Shown here one piece after another: positions 44,646-54,230 of a DNA stretch of 64,000 bases. Position 1 is the stretch's first letter. Each line of letters opens with the position of its first letter. Under the pieces are notes generated by a model. That model was not told the DNA's origin and made no database searches. It saw only the letters and a list, made by a program, of their open reading frames with translations. This stretch comes from Salinimicrobium profundisediminis (GTDB lineage: Bacteria > Bacteroidota > Bacteroidia > Flavobacteriales > Flavobacteriaceae). The stretch is taken from the NCBI RefSeq assembly GCF_026241755.1, contig NZ_JAPJDA010000007.1:62001-126000 (forward strand). Reading direction: 5' to 3'. Both the position numbers and the translations under genes were made by a program.

Positions 44646-47072
44646 TTATCTAAGCTCTGCACCCAATTGCTTTTCAAGGTTTTGTTGCAGCTTGCCCATT
44701 ATTTTATCAATTTGTTTATCGGTAAGGGTTTTTCTTTCATCCTGCAGGATAAAACTCACTGCATAACTCTTCTTTCCTTCCGGAAGGTTAGCCCCTTCGT
44801 ACACGTCAAAAAGATTTACTTCCTTAAGAAGGTCTTTTTCAGTTTTAAAGGCTATGTCGTAGATCTGTTCAAATTTCACAGCGTCATCAAGCAAGAGGGC
44901 AAAATCTCTTCTCACCGCCTGAAACTTGGAAATATCCCTGAATTTGTTCTGTTGGTCTTTAGAAGTTTCTACCACCATATCCCAGTTGAAATCGGCATAA
45001 AGCACTTCCTGGTTTATGTCGAAATTTTTGAGGATCTTTCTTTTGATCACTCCAAATTCTACCAGTCTCACATTATTAAAGCTGAAAGAAATTCCTTCAG
45101 AAAAAACGTCATTTTTGACAGGTGAGGTTTTAAGGTCTCTTATACCCAGTCTTTCCAAAACTGAAGTCACTATTCCTTTAAGGTAGAAAAATTCCCCTTT
45201 TTGAACAGCATTGGTCCAGGTTTCTCTGTTCCTGTTACCCGAAATGAAGATAGAAAGGTGTTTCTTTTCTTCCCGGCCGCTGTTGTAGTTGTGATAGGTC
45301 TTTCCGAATTCAAAGAACTTAAGATCGGCTCTTTTGCGGTTCAGGTTGTAGCTCACTGCCTCAAGGCCCGAGAACAATAACGACTGCCGCAGCACAGAAA
45401 GATCCTGGCTAAGCGGGTTAAGCATTTTTACCACATGTTCTTCCTTCAACTGCTCACTAAGGCCCAGGTGGGAAGGAGTAGTAAGTGAATTGGCCATGGT
45501 TTCAAAGAATCCCTGCCCTACAAGCTGTCCGGCAATTAAATTCTGAAGTTTATAATCTTCAAACCTCGTGGAATTGGCGACAGAGGCATTGATCTTATCT
45601 CCAAATTCAATATTGTTGTAACCATAAACCCTTAGGATCTCTTCAATAACATCGGCCTCTCGTTTTACGTCTACACGGTATGGCGGTATGGTAAGGCCCA
45701 TTCCGGTTTCGGTAACGTTGTTCACTCGTATTTCGAGCGAAGCAAGAATAGATTTGATGGTTTCTTTAGACAGGTTTTGCCCAACAAGAGAATTGATCTT
45801 TTCAAAAGTGAGGAAAACAGGGAAGTCTTCAACCTTTTTTGGGTAGTAGTCGTCAATATCACTTGAAACACTTCCTCCGGCCAGCTCCTGAATGAGCAAT
45901 ACTGCACGTTTAAGAGCATATTCGGTTATGTTGGGATCAATACCTCTTTCATATCTAAAGGAAGCATCGGTATTTAAACCATGGCGTTTGGCTGTTTTTC
46001 GAACAGTTACAGGATTGAAATAGGCACTCTCAATAAAGAGATTGTTGGTTCCCGATGTTACCCCACTGCTAATTCCGCCAAACACACCGGCTATAGCCAG
46101 TGGCTTTTCGGCATCACATATCATAAGGTCTTCTTCATGCAGCTCTCTTTCAACTTCATCTAGCGTAGTGAATTTTGTTCCTGCCTCTAATGTCTGCACA
46201 ATGATCTCATTTCCTGAGATCCTGTCGGCATCAAAAGCGTGCAGGGGCTGGCCTAGCTCATGCATCACGTAATTGGTCACATCTACAACATTGTTCTTTG
46301 GAGCGATTCCAATTGCTTTAAGCCTGTTTTGCAACCATTTTGGGGATTCTGATATTTCTACCCCTGTAATGGTCACTCCGCAATAACGGGGTGCCAGTTC
46401 GGGCTTGACAATTTTCACCGGAATCCTTCGGCTGCGGCTGTCAATATGAAAACTACTTACCGAAGGGGTAATTAGCTCCTGGGGTTCTCCCTGTTGTTGT
46501 AGCCCCGCTTTAAGATCGCGCGCTACTCCCCAGTGGCTCATAGCGTCGGCACGGTTTGGAGTTAAACCTATTTCGAACACATGGTCGTCTTCAACTTCAA
46601 AAAGACTGGCTGCCGGGGTGCCCACTTCAATACTGGAATCGAGTACCATTATGCCGTCATGGCTTTGTCCCAGACCCAGTTCATCTTCGGCACAAATCAT
46701 CCCGTGACTGCTTTCGCCTCTTATTTTACTTTTCTTGATTTCCCAGGGAGAACCTTTTTCATCGTAAAGGGTAGTGCCTACTGTTGCCACCGGTACTTTT
46801 TGTCCTGCTGCTACATTAGGTGCCCCACAAACAATTTGAACCGGTTCGCCATTACCCAAATCTACAGTGGTAACTTTAAGCCTGTCGGCGTTGGGATGGG
46901 GTTCGCAGGTAAGTACTTCTCCTACCACTATGCCCCTAAGGCTCCCTTTTACACTTTGAAATTCATGAATACCTTCTACTTCAAGGCCCAGATCTGTGAG
47001 CAGTTCTCCTGTTTCTTCAGGATTACGATTAACTTTTATGAATTGTCTAAGCCAGTTATATGAAATCTTCAT
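44646..47072 (-). CDS. pheT: Phenylalanine-tRNA ligase beta subunit
   Basis: 808 residues, full length. Forms the alpha2-beta2 enzyme with PheS, whose gene is not in this window. The N-terminal tRNA-binding EMAP-like domain spans about residues 40-150 (GEVLTCEPHPNADRLKVTTVDLG). B3/B4 and B5 domains lie in the middle, and the ferredoxin-fold anticodon-binding domain is at the C-terminus (FRDISKFQAVRRDFALLLDD). A TATCTTTG -7 box on the minus strand is at 47093-47100, about 21 bp before the ATG. Assignment is secure. Confidence 0.97.
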   Translation of the reverse strand: MKISYNWLRQFIKVNRNPEETGELLTDLGLEVEGIHEFQSVKGSLRGIVVGEVLTCEPHPNADRLKVTTVDLGNGEPVQIVCGAPNVAAGQKVPVATVGTTLYDEKGSPWEIKKSKIRGESSHGMICAEDELGLGQSHDGIMVLDSSIEVGTPAASLFEVEDDHVFEIGLTPNRADAMSHWGVARDLKAGLQQQGEPQELITPSVSSFHIDSRSRRIPVKIVKPELAPRYCGVTITGVEISESPKWLQNRLKAIGIAPKNNVVDVTNYVMHELGQPLHAFDADRISGNEIIVQTLEAGTKFTTLDEVERELHEEDLMICDAEKPLAIAGVFGGISSGVTSGTNNLFIESAYFNPVTVRKTAKRHGLNTDASFRYERGIDPNITEYALKRAVLLIQELAGGSVSSDIDDYYPKKVEDFPVFLTFEKINSLVGQNLSKETIKSILASLEIRVNNVTETGMGLTIPPYRVDVKREADVIEEILRVYGYNNIEFGDKINASVANSTRFEDYKLQNLIAGQLVGQGFFETMANSLTTPSHLGLSEQLKEEHVVKMLNPLSQDLSVLRQSLLFSGLEAVSYNLNRKRADLKFFEFGKTYHNYNSGREEKKHLSIFISGNRNRETWTNAVQKGEFFYLKGIVTSVLERLGIRDLKTSPVKNDVFSEGISFSFNNVRLVEFGVIKRKILKNFDINQEVLYADFNWDMVVETSKDQQNKFRDISKFQAVRRDFALLLDDAVKFEQIYDIAFKTEKDLLKEVNLFDVYEGANLPEGKKSYAVSFILQDERKTLTDKQIDKIMGKLQQNLEKQLGAELR

Positions 47073-47092
47073 TGAACAAATTTTTCGAGCTG

Positions 47093-47100
47093 CAAAGATA
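47093..47100 (-). promoter_or_regulatory. -7 element of pheT
   Basis: TATCTTTG on the minus strand, 20 bp before the pheT start; no clear -33 box. Confidence 0.5.
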
Positions 47101-47240
47101 GTATTACCATTGATTTTGACATAATAAAAAAGGGAAGAGCAGCAATGTCAACTATAAAAGACTAATTTCTGAAAAACAAAGCTGTTTCAGGATTGCTGTA
47201 ACGCCCTGAAGTATTCATCTAAAAGAAGATAAATTTATGT

Positions 47241-49346
47241 TTAACTGATGTAATTCCAGATATTCTTCTCCTTTATAAGCTGAGAGTAGGTGTAATTAAC
47301 GATCTTATTCTTCTCAAGTTCCAGGCCTGGATCTTCTTTTAGAAGTTGCAATGCGTAATGCCGGGCAGTTTTGAGGATATCATTATCCTTTACAATATCT
47401 GCGATCTTTAAGTTGAGCACACCACTTTGCTGGGTTCCCATAAGATCGCCCGGGCCGCGGAGTTTGAGATCTACTTCAGCAATTTCAAATCCGTCGGCAG
47501 TGCGTACCATGGTTTCAAGGCGGGTCTTGCTGTCGTTAGAAAGTTTATGACCGGTCATAAGGATACAAAAACTCTGTTCGGCACCACGGCCCACGCGGCC
47601 TCTTAGCTGGTGTAGCTGGGAAAGTCCAAACCGCTCTGCACTTTCTATGATCATCACACTGGCATTGGGCACATTTACACCCACTTCAATTACTGTAGTG
47701 GCTACCATGATCTGCGTTTCGCCTTTTACAAACCTGTCCATTTCATAATCTTTATCGGCAGGTTTCATTTGCCCGTGTAAAATGGAGATCTGGAACTCGG
47801 GCATGGGAAATTCGCGGGCTATACTTTCATAACCGTCCATAAGATCTTTGTAATCCATGGTTTCCGATTCCTGGATGAGCGGATACACAATATAAATTTG
47901 TCTTCCTTTTCTAATTTCATCCCGAATAAAAGCAAAAACCTTCAGCCTGTTGCTGTCATAGCGGTGTACAGTCTTGATTACTTTCCTGCCTGGGGGCAAT
48001 TCGTCAATTACAGAAATATCAAGGTCTCCATAGAGGCTCATCGCGAGCGTTCGCGGTATTGGGGTGGCGGTCATTACCAGCACGTGGGGCGGCAGGTGGT
48101 TCTTTTTCCAGAGCCTTGCTCTTTGTGCAACACCAAACCTATGCTGCTCATCAATAATGGCCAGGCCTAGATTTTGAAATTGAACTTTTTCCTCGAGCAG
48201 CGCATGGGTGCCAATAAGTAGATGTAATTCTCCACTTTCTAAAGCGGCATGGATTTCTTTTCTTTCTGAAGTCTTTGTTGAACCGGTGAGTAGTTTAACC
48301 TTGATCCCCAGATTAGTAACAAGTTCTGATATCCCGTTAAAATGCTGGGTAGCCAGAATTTCGGTGGGGGCCATTAAGCAGGCCTGGAATCCATTATCCA
48401 GTGCCAGCAGCACGCTCATCAAAGCGACAATTGTTTTTCCCGATCCCACATCTCCCTGCAGCAAACGGTTCATTTGGGCACCGGTGCCCAGGTCTTTTCG
48501 AATCTCTTTGATTACTCTTTTTTGTGCGTTGGTGAGTTCAAAAGGAAGGTGCTTTTCATAAAACTCGCTGAAATGGGAACCCACTTCTTCAAAAGGAAAA
48601 CCTTTGATCTTTTTCTTCCTTATCAGGTTCTTGATCAACAGCTGAATTTGTATGTAAAAAAGCTCTTCAAACTTTAAACGGAACTGTGCCTTTGCCAGTA
48701 ATTCCTGGCTCTTCGGAAAATGAGCATTAAAAAGTGCCTCGGCTTTGGGTAATAAATGAAGTTCCTCTATAATGTCCTGCGGAAGTGGATCAACAAATTT
48801 ATTGCCGCTCTCCAAAAAAAGTTGCTGTACGCAGCGGCTAAAAACCCTGTTGGTAATGCCCGATTTTCCTAATCTTTCTGTAGAAGGGTACACAGGTTGC
48901 ATGGCGGTGCGCAGGTTCTTTTTATAATCTTCAACCAGCTCCATCTCGGGGTGTGGCATGCTAAAAAGGCCATTGTACCAGGAAGTTTTTCCAAAGATCA
49001 CATAGGGAGTGTTGAGCTTCAGGTTTTCACGAATCCATTTTTGACCGCGAAACCATACCAGCTCCATCTTTCCGCTGTCATCAACAAAATCGGCTACCAG
49101 GCGTTTTCCTTTCTTTTGTTCCACTGTTCGCAGGTGTACGATTTTTCCCACGATTTGCACTTCCGAAGAATTCCTTTCCAGCTGGGCAATTTTGTAAAAT
49201 CGGGTTTTATCGAGGTAGCGGTTTGGAAAAAAGTTAAGCAAGTCACCATAAGTGTTCACCCCAATCTCCTTCCGCAGAATTTCGGCCCGGTTTGGGCCTA
49301 TGCCTTTTAGATAGTCAATGGGAGTATGCAGCAGTGGTGGATTCAT
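47241..49346 (-). CDS. recG: ATP-dependent DNA helicase RecG
   Basis: 701 residues. Remodels stalled forks and Holliday junctions. The N-terminal wedge domain is residues 1-250, Walker A GDVGSGKT follows at about 300, then motif II DEQH in LAIIDEQHRFG. Later helicase motifs include VMTATPIPRTLAMS, QIMVATTVIEVGVNVPNAS and QLRGRVGRG. Divergent from the M1 peptidase gene. Assignment is secure. Confidence 0.97.
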   Translation of the reverse strand: MNPPLLHTPIDYLKGIGPNRAEILRKEIGVNTYGDLLNFFPNRYLDKTRFYKIAQLERNSSEVQIVGKIVHLRTVEQKKGKRLVADFVDDSGKMELVWFRGQKWIRENLKLNTPYVIFGKTSWYNGLFSMPHPEMELVEDYKKNLRTAMQPVYPSTERLGKSGITNRVFSRCVQQLFLESGNKFVDPLPQDIIEELHLLPKAEALFNAHFPKSQELLAKAQFRLKFEELFYIQIQLLIKNLIRKKKIKGFPFEEVGSHFSEFYEKHLPFELTNAQKRVIKEIRKDLGTGAQMNRLLQGDVGSGKTIVALMSVLLALDNGFQACLMAPTEILATQHFNGISELVTNLGIKVKLLTGSTKTSERKEIHAALESGELHLLIGTHALLEEKVQFQNLGLAIIDEQHRFGVAQRARLWKKNHLPPHVLVMTATPIPRTLAMSLYGDLDISVIDELPPGRKVIKTVHRYDSNRLKVFAFIRDEIRKGRQIYIVYPLIQESETMDYKDLMDGYESIAREFPMPEFQISILHGQMKPADKDYEMDRFVKGETQIMVATTVIEVGVNVPNASVMIIESAERFGLSQLHQLRGRVGRGAEQSFCILMTGHKLSNDSKTRLETMVRTADGFEIAEVDLKLRGPGDLMGTQQSGVLNLKIADIVKDNDILKTARHYALQLLKEDPGLELEKNKIVNYTYSQLIKEKNIWNYIS

Positions 49347-49409
49347 GGAAACGAAGATAAAAAAAAGCCTTTTAGGAAGGTAAGTTTTTACAGGTTTGAG
49401 CAGGTAGTG

Positions 49410-49417
49410 TATATTTG
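49410..49417 (+). promoter_or_regulatory. -7 element of the M1 peptidase gene
   Basis: TATATTTG, ending 4 bp before the ATG at 49422, which would make the mRNA leaderless. Confidence 0.5.
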
Positions 49418-49421
49418 AACA

Positions 49422-51446
49422 ATGAAAAGCTCCTTTTTACTTGTTCTGGCGATATTAATTAGCACTGCGACCTGCGCACAGCATTCGGCGGCAGTAGATT
49501 TCAAAAAACTCAATGCCGAAATAAGTATTTACCCCTCAAAAAAGGCAGTTTCGGGAAAAATTATGTTCAAATTTGACATTTTAGAGGCTGTAGATTCGAT
49601 CTTTATTGATGCCCGAAAAATGGCATTTTCGGATGTGCTTCTGAATGGTAAAAAAGTTAACTTCGGAAGTGATCAAAATAAATTCTGGATCACCGGAAAT
49701 TTTTCTCCCGCACAAGATCAGCAACTTCAGCTGAAGTATTCGGCTACACCCGGTCAAACCCTTTATTTTATTTCGAAGAAACCCGAAGCAGCAGGGCAGC
49801 AGGATTACCAGGTATGGACGCAGGGCCAGGGAAAATACACTTCTAACTGGCTACCAAGCTTTGATGATACTTCAGAAAAACTGGAATTTGACCTCACGTA
49901 CATCTATCCTTCCGGGAAAATGCTGATCTCTAATGGAAGTTTAGTGGCTTCAGAAAAGATCAATGACACGCTTACGCGCTGGGAATTTGATATGATGAAC
50001 CCAATGAGCAGCTATCTTGTTGCGATGGCAGCTGGAGATTTTAAAGAGGTGAGGCATATTGAAAATGATATTCCCATGATCTTTTATTATCCCGAAGGCA
50101 TGGAAGAGAGGGTGGAGCCCACCTACAGGCATACCGGTTTTATGATGGATTTTTTTCAGAAGGAAACCGGCGTGGCATATCCATGGCAGAATTACAAACA
50201 GATTCCTGTCCGTGATTTTTTATACTCCGGAATGGAGAACACCGGTACAACCATTTTTTCAGACATTTTTCTTGTAGATTCTATAGGCTATCACGACCAG
50301 AATTATGTGAATGTGAATGCTCATGAGCTGGCCCATCAATGGTTTGGAAATCTTGTAACGGCTGCTTTTCATGAAGATCACTGGCTGCAGGAAGGTTTTG
50401 CGACCTATTATGCTTTACTTGCCGAAAAGGAAATTTTTGGGGAAGACTACTATTACCGGAAACTCTTTAAAACCGCTGAAGAGCTAAAGGAATTAAGTGA
50501 CAGGGGCAAGGGGGAAGCCGTAGCTGCCAAAAATGGCAGTTCTCTTACATATTACCAGAAAGGGGCGTGGGCTTTGCACATTTTGAACGAGAAAATAGGA
50601 AAGACTGCTTTTGACACGGGGGTAAAGAATTTTCTTGAAAAGCATAAATATTCAACCGCCACCACTCAAGATCTCATAGATGAAATGGAAGCTGCCAGTG
50701 GGCAGGACCTTTCGGGTTTTGTAAATGACTGGCTGAAGCAATCGGCTTTCCAGGGAACACAGGCGCTGGAATCTTTGAGAAAATCTCCTTTTATTCAGAA
50801 GTACCTTGCATTGGCTGCGGTCAAACCACTACCTGTTTCAGAAAAAAGGAATTTGTTACTGCAGGTACTCAGTTTTCCGGTAAACGATTATCTGGGGCAG
50901 GAAGCGGTACTGCAGCTGGCTCTGGAAGATACTACGCTGGTAAGTGACCTTTATAAAAAGGCATTTTCAAGCGGAAATCTTTATACCAGGCAGGCCATAG
51001 CTTTTACATTACAAAACGTGCCACAGCAACTAAAACCGGAATATGAATCTCTGCTGAATGATGCGTCTTACCTCACCCAGGAAATGACGCTCTACAACCT
51101 GTGGATGTCTTTTCCCGAAGACAGAGCGGCTTACCTGCGAAAAATGGCAAATACAGAAGGCTTTCTTGACAAGAACATCAGGACCCTTTGGCTAACGCTG
51201 GCCCTCGCTACTCCGGGATTTGAAATGGCTTCTAAAAACAAATATATTGAAGAACTGAGAAGTTATACGGCTCCTCATTCCCGTTTCCAGGTGCGGGAAA
51301 GAGCGTTTGGTTTCCTGTACCAGTTAAATGCTTTTGATGAGCAGAGTTTAGCCAACCTCAAAGATGCCACCACTCACCCAAACTACAGGTTCAGGGAATT
51401 TGCCAAAGAGCTGCTCAAAACTTTACAGGAAGCAGAAGGTCTGTAG
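49422..51446 (+). CDS. Secreted M1 family aminopeptidase
   Basis: 674 residues with a signal peptide ending TATCAQ. The exopeptidase motif GMENTG (270-275) and zinc motif HELAH (301-305) with Glu324 (WLQEGFATYY) define the M1 family. The C-terminal 230 residues form helical repeats. It acts in periplasm or outside, trimming N-terminal residues from peptides. Its stop codon lies in a 14-bp tandem repeat. Confidence 0.93.
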   Translation: MKSSFLLVLAILISTATCAQHSAAVDFKKLNAEISIYPSKKAVSGKIMFKFDILEAVDSIFIDARKMAFSDVLLNGKKVNFGSDQNKFWITGNFSPAQDQQLQLKYSATPGQTLYFISKKPEAAGQQDYQVWTQGQGKYTSNWLPSFDDTSEKLEFDLTYIYPSGKMLISNGSLVASEKINDTLTRWEFDMMNPMSSYLVAMAAGDFKEVRHIENDIPMIFYYPEGMEERVEPTYRHTGFMMDFFQKETGVAYPWQNYKQIPVRDFLYSGMENTGTTIFSDIFLVDSIGYHDQNYVNVNAHELAHQWFGNLVTAAFHEDHWLQEGFATYYALLAEKEIFGEDYYYRKLFKTAEELKELSDRGKGEAVAAKNGSSLTYYQKGAWALHILNEKIGKTAFDTGVKNFLEKHKYSTATTQDLIDEMEAASGQDLSGFVNDWLKQSAFQGTQALESLRKSPFIQKYLALAAVKPLPVSEKRNLLLQVLSFPVNDYLGQEAVLQLALEDTTLVSDLYKKAFSSGNLYTRQAIAFTLQNVPQQLKPEYESLLNDASYLTQEMTLYNLWMSFPEDRAAYLRKMANTEGFLDKNIRTLWLTLALATPGFEMASKNKYIEELRSYTAPHSRFQVRERAFGFLYQLNAFDEQSLANLKDATTHPNYRFREFAKELLKTLQEAEGL

Positions 51447-51530
51447 TTTATAGTCTGTAGTTTATAGTCTGTAGTTGGTATTCTGTAGACCTTAAACCTT
51501 AAACCTTAAACCTTGAACTTTGAACCTTGA
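51440..51530. repeat. Two adjacent short tandem repeats at a convergent junction
   Basis: A 14-bp unit TCTGTAGTTTATAG in about 2.9 copies (51440-51480) is followed by six 7-bp units ACCTTAA/ACCTTGA/ACTTTGA (51489-51530). They lie between the M1 peptidase and a convergent gene, where a terminator would be expected. Confidence 0.85.
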
Positions 51531-51531
51531 A

Positions 51532-52119
51532 CTAATTTTTTGGCGGAGTGATCATGATATGAGCGCGATGGGTACCGGGATCCATGATCCAGGGCATACC
51601 CGGGGCGAATGGTTTTTCGGGTAGTCCTGTAGATTCGGCTGTGGCATAGGGAATATAGATCACATACCTGAAGTGCCCGTCGGTGAGCTCTCCGGTTGCC
51701 GCATTGTAGTTTTCTTCACTACCGGTAAGGATCGTGGTCATTGCCGGGGAATCGGTTAAAGACAGGGAACCGGCTTCAGCTTCTCTTTTTCTTGTTTCCC
51801 GCTTTTCCATTTCCCCTGTTCCCTGGGCAGCAAGTTCCCTGCCGCGGGCCATAAATGGTTCCAGTTTGTTGGAATAACAAGACACATTAATTCCATTTTG
51901 AGCTGGGTCATCGGCCAGGCATACCAGGTGATTTGTGCCCTCACGTAAAACGATCATTTCTCCCTGTTCATTAAAGCCATAGACCATTGCACCGTCACGA
52001 AGTTCTTCGGGTGCTGCAAGCGTTGCAGTCTTTATCTGGATCTCTGCCGGCAGCACTTTTGTCTGCGCATTTAAAATGGATGTGAAAAGCAGGGATAGAA
52101 TGAACAGGAAAGATTTCAT
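51532..52119 (-). CDS. Secreted hypothetical protein
   Basis: 195 residues with a signal peptide ending TSILNAQ. Notable segments are RDGAMVYGFNEQGEMIVLREGTNHLVCLADDP, a Met/Arg/Glu-rich middle, and FRYVIYIPYATAESTGLP near the end. I do not recognise the family. The C-terminal RAHIMITPP may be a beta strand of the core fold. No T9SS sorting domain. Confidence 0.65.
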   Translation of the reverse strand: MKSFLFILSLLFTSILNAQTKVLPAEIQIKTATLAAPEELRDGAMVYGFNEQGEMIVLREGTNHLVCLADDPAQNGINVSCYSNKLEPFMARGRELAAQGTGEMEKRETRKREAEAGSLSLTDSPAMTTILTGSEENYNAATGELTDGHFRYVIYIPYATAESTGLPEKPFAPGMPWIMDPGTHRAHIMITPPKN

Positions 52120-52317
52120 AACTCATGTTTTGAAAATGAAGAACTTAAAGATAACAAAAAGAAGTAAAGCCCCCTGCCAACTTTCGGGAAAAGAGGAATA
52201 AGTTACAGTCTTAAAATGCTGTAATAAATAGATTTTTAGTAATCAGGGTATCCTATGAATGAAGATTTCAAAAAAAAATAGATAGTTAAGAAGCAGTTAA
52301 GAAAAACTGCTTTAAAA

Positions 52318-52476
52318 TTATTCAAAGAAGTTTTGATAATCTCTGGAGCCAGTCTGGAGATTGTTAATTTCTTTAATATTTTTTCTAATCTTCAATCGCT
52401 GCTTTCGGTTATTTATCAGTAGGAGGATAAGTAATAAAATAACTATTCCGGCAATACCAGTAAGAAAGTATTCCAT
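52318..52476 (-). CDS. Small single-pass membrane protein
   Basis: 52 residues: MEYFLTGIAGIVILLLILLL then a basic, helical tail (NRKQRLKIRKNIKEINNLQ). One membrane segment (about 4-22) with a cytoplasmic positive tail. The rest of 52120-52564 holds nothing else I can support. Not a named family; coding is inferred from an ATG, hydrophobic/basic layout and an otherwise empty gap. Confidence 0.5.
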   Translation of the reverse strand: MEYFLTGIAGIVILLLILLLINNRKQRLKIRKNIKEINNLQTGSRDYQNFFE

Positions 52477-52564
52477 AATTGTTTCTAAGTTATGACTGTA
52501 AAGCTAACTTAAAAAATGCATAAAGCCTTCATGGAAATTCTTAAAATATTGTTATTCAGCCCTA

Positions 52565-53539
52565 TTAATTCCAGTCCAGCAATCTTTGCTCGCCATCAAT
52601 TTTTTTAATATCGGTGATATCCTGAGACATTTCAATAACCCCTCGATATGTTTTTTGAGCGTCACGTACCGCAAAGTACCTAATGTAAATTAGCCTGCCT
52701 TTAAAGTTTATCCAGAAGGAGGCTTCATTTTTATTCCCTTTTTTAAACTCTTCCAGAATTTTTAATACCGTACCTACACTTTTTGGAGGGTGGCAAAATT
52801 TTACTTCCCTGCCTATAATTCCGGCGCTTCGCGGAAATACACGTTCTTCACCACGATTATAAAAGATCACTTTATCATTTTCATCAACATAAGTAAGATC
52901 GAGAGGCATGGTCTTTAACAGCAGGTTCACCTGGTCTACGGTCATATAGCCCTCGTCATAATGGGAGGCGTTTTCAGTATCAAAAGAAAGTTCCCTTTTG
53001 GTATGGTCCTGTGAGGGGTGAATGTATTCCTCTTCCTCTGTTTCAGGATATTTTGGAGGATGGGAGGGAAGCATCCATCCAATTTCTTCTTCACCTTTCC
53101 GCACGTTTTTCCAGTCTTCTTCGGTAAGTAAGCTGAGAGCGTTCGGGAAAAGCACATTTTCTTCAACCAGCAGGAGCCTGAAAATACTGCTTACCAGATA
53201 CTGCGCATCCCGGGAAACTTCAGCAAATTCCCTGGCTTCAATCTTTTTTCTAAGCAGCCGGAATTGCTCTCGAATAGTGTCGTGAAAAGACCACATATTT
53301 TTGGAAGGCCCTGTCCAGCCTTTTTGTTCAAGTACCGGGAAAAGCTGATTCTCTTTCCGCTCAAAACGCCGCTTTATCTGCTGAAGCTGATTAAAGATGT
53401 TGTAGAATTTCTGACCTTCGGCTTCGGAACTTGTGTCCATTAGCTCCTGACCTAACTTCTGTATCAATTCTTTTTCTTCGGAATATATAGTAACGGGATG
53501 CCCCTTTGGTAATGCTGAAATTTCTGTGCTTGCGCTCAT
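52565..53539 (-). CDS. Hemerythrin-like and PAS domain protein (DUF438-associated type)
   Basis: 324 residues. Residues 13-140 form a hemerythrin-like four-helix bundle (ERKENQLFPVLEQKG, WSFHDTIREQF, EENVLFPNALSLL). Residues 200-315 form a PAS domain (DLTYVDENDKVIFYN, IIGREVKFCHPP). Relatives usually start with a DUF438 domain, which is absent here. Family positions that normally hold iron-binding His (GHPxH and HYxRKE) read GHPVT and RFERKE, so metal binding is doubtful. Likely a cytoplasmic sensor; the partner is unknown. Confidence 0.8.
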   Translation of the reverse strand: MSASTEISALPKGHPVTIYSEEKELIQKLGQELMDTSSEAEGQKFYNIFNQLQQIKRRFERKENQLFPVLEQKGWTGPSKNMWSFHDTIREQFRLLRKKIEAREFAEVSRDAQYLVSSIFRLLLVEENVLFPNALSLLTEEDWKNVRKGEEEIGWMLPSHPPKYPETEEEEYIHPSQDHTKRELSFDTENASHYDEGYMTVDQVNLLLKTMPLDLTYVDENDKVIFYNRGEERVFPRSAGIIGREVKFCHPPKSVGTVLKILEEFKKGNKNEASFWINFKGRLIYIRYFAVRDAQKTYRGVIEMSQDITDIKKIDGEQRLLDWN

Positions 53540-53659
53540 GATCCATCAATTTTCAGCAAAGAAAACGGATAAAATTGTCCTGATTTATGACCCAGGTCAC
53601 ATGAAGAATTTATTCCGAAGATTTCGTCATGAAGTTTCATGATTTTAATGAGTCAGGTA

Positions 53660-53704
53660 AACACAAGAGGCGTCAAAAATGCCATTTTTGACGCCTCTTG
53701 TGTT
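53660..53704. repeat. 45-bp perfect palindrome with palindrome-family core
   Basis: 22-bp arms 53660-53681 and 53683-53704 are exact complements around one central C (53682). The centre is the family core AAAAATGCCATTTTT; the outer arm AACACAAGAGGCG is unique here. It lies 51 bp downstream of the gpx stop, without a T-run. Confidence 0.95.
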
Positions 53705-53754
53705 CTGATCTTACCTGGATCTTGGTTTAAAACTCTAAAAAGCCAAGGCTGAGA

Positions 53755-54230
53755 TTAGAGCAATTTCTTGATGTCTTTTTCCAGGCTCGAGGGTTTTGTG
53801 GTGGGCGCAAATCTTTTGACAGGTTTGCCGTCGCGATCAATCAGGAATTTTGTGAAGTTCCATTTGATCTTGCTGCCCAAGATGCTTCCGAGTTCTTTCT
53901 TGAGGTACTTGAAAAGAGGATGTGCATTGTCGCCGTTCACATCTATTTTAGAGAACATTGGGAAAGTGACCCCGTAATTCACCACACAGCCTTCAGCAAT
54001 CGATTTTCGTCGCCCGGTTCCTGTTTTCCGAATTGATTGCAGGGAAAGCCAAGAATTTCGAGCCCTTGATCCCGGTAATTCTTATAGAACGCTTCAAGAC
54101 CTTCAAATTGCGGGGTAAGGCCGCATTCTGAGGCAGTATTTACTATCAGTACCACTTTTCCTTTATACTGTTCCATGAAAACATCATTAGCCTGTAAATC
54201 TTTTGCGGTGAAATTGTAAAACTGACTCAT
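53755..54230 (-). pseudogene. Glutathione peroxidase family gene, frameshifted
   Basis: Two overlapping frames together give a full-length peroxidase of about 158 residues. The first (53979-54230) has [11 protein letters not shown] with Cys36 and [13 protein letters not shown]; the second (53755-53985) begins [10 protein letters not shown] and has the conserved Trp in KIKWNFTKFL. Adding one A to the A-run at 54004-54007 would join them as DEKSIAEGC. So either a real 1-bp deletion or a sequencing error. The family reduces peroxides with Cys or Sec; here Cys. Confidence 0.85.

Noticed and set aside
45108-45122. TCATTTTTGACA-like half cores in pheT and at 44508 in the DUF4136 gene
   Set aside because: Only one arm is present and both are within conserved coding sequence.
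49613-49632. Near-palindrome CCGAAAAATGGCATTTTCGG inside the M1 peptidase gene
   Set aside because: It encodes ordinary residues (ARKMAFSD) and the arms do not match fully; treated as chance, though it resembles the family core.
51440-51530. CRISPR-like short repeats
   Set aside because: Units of 14 and 7 bp are contiguous with no spacers and no cas genes are near.
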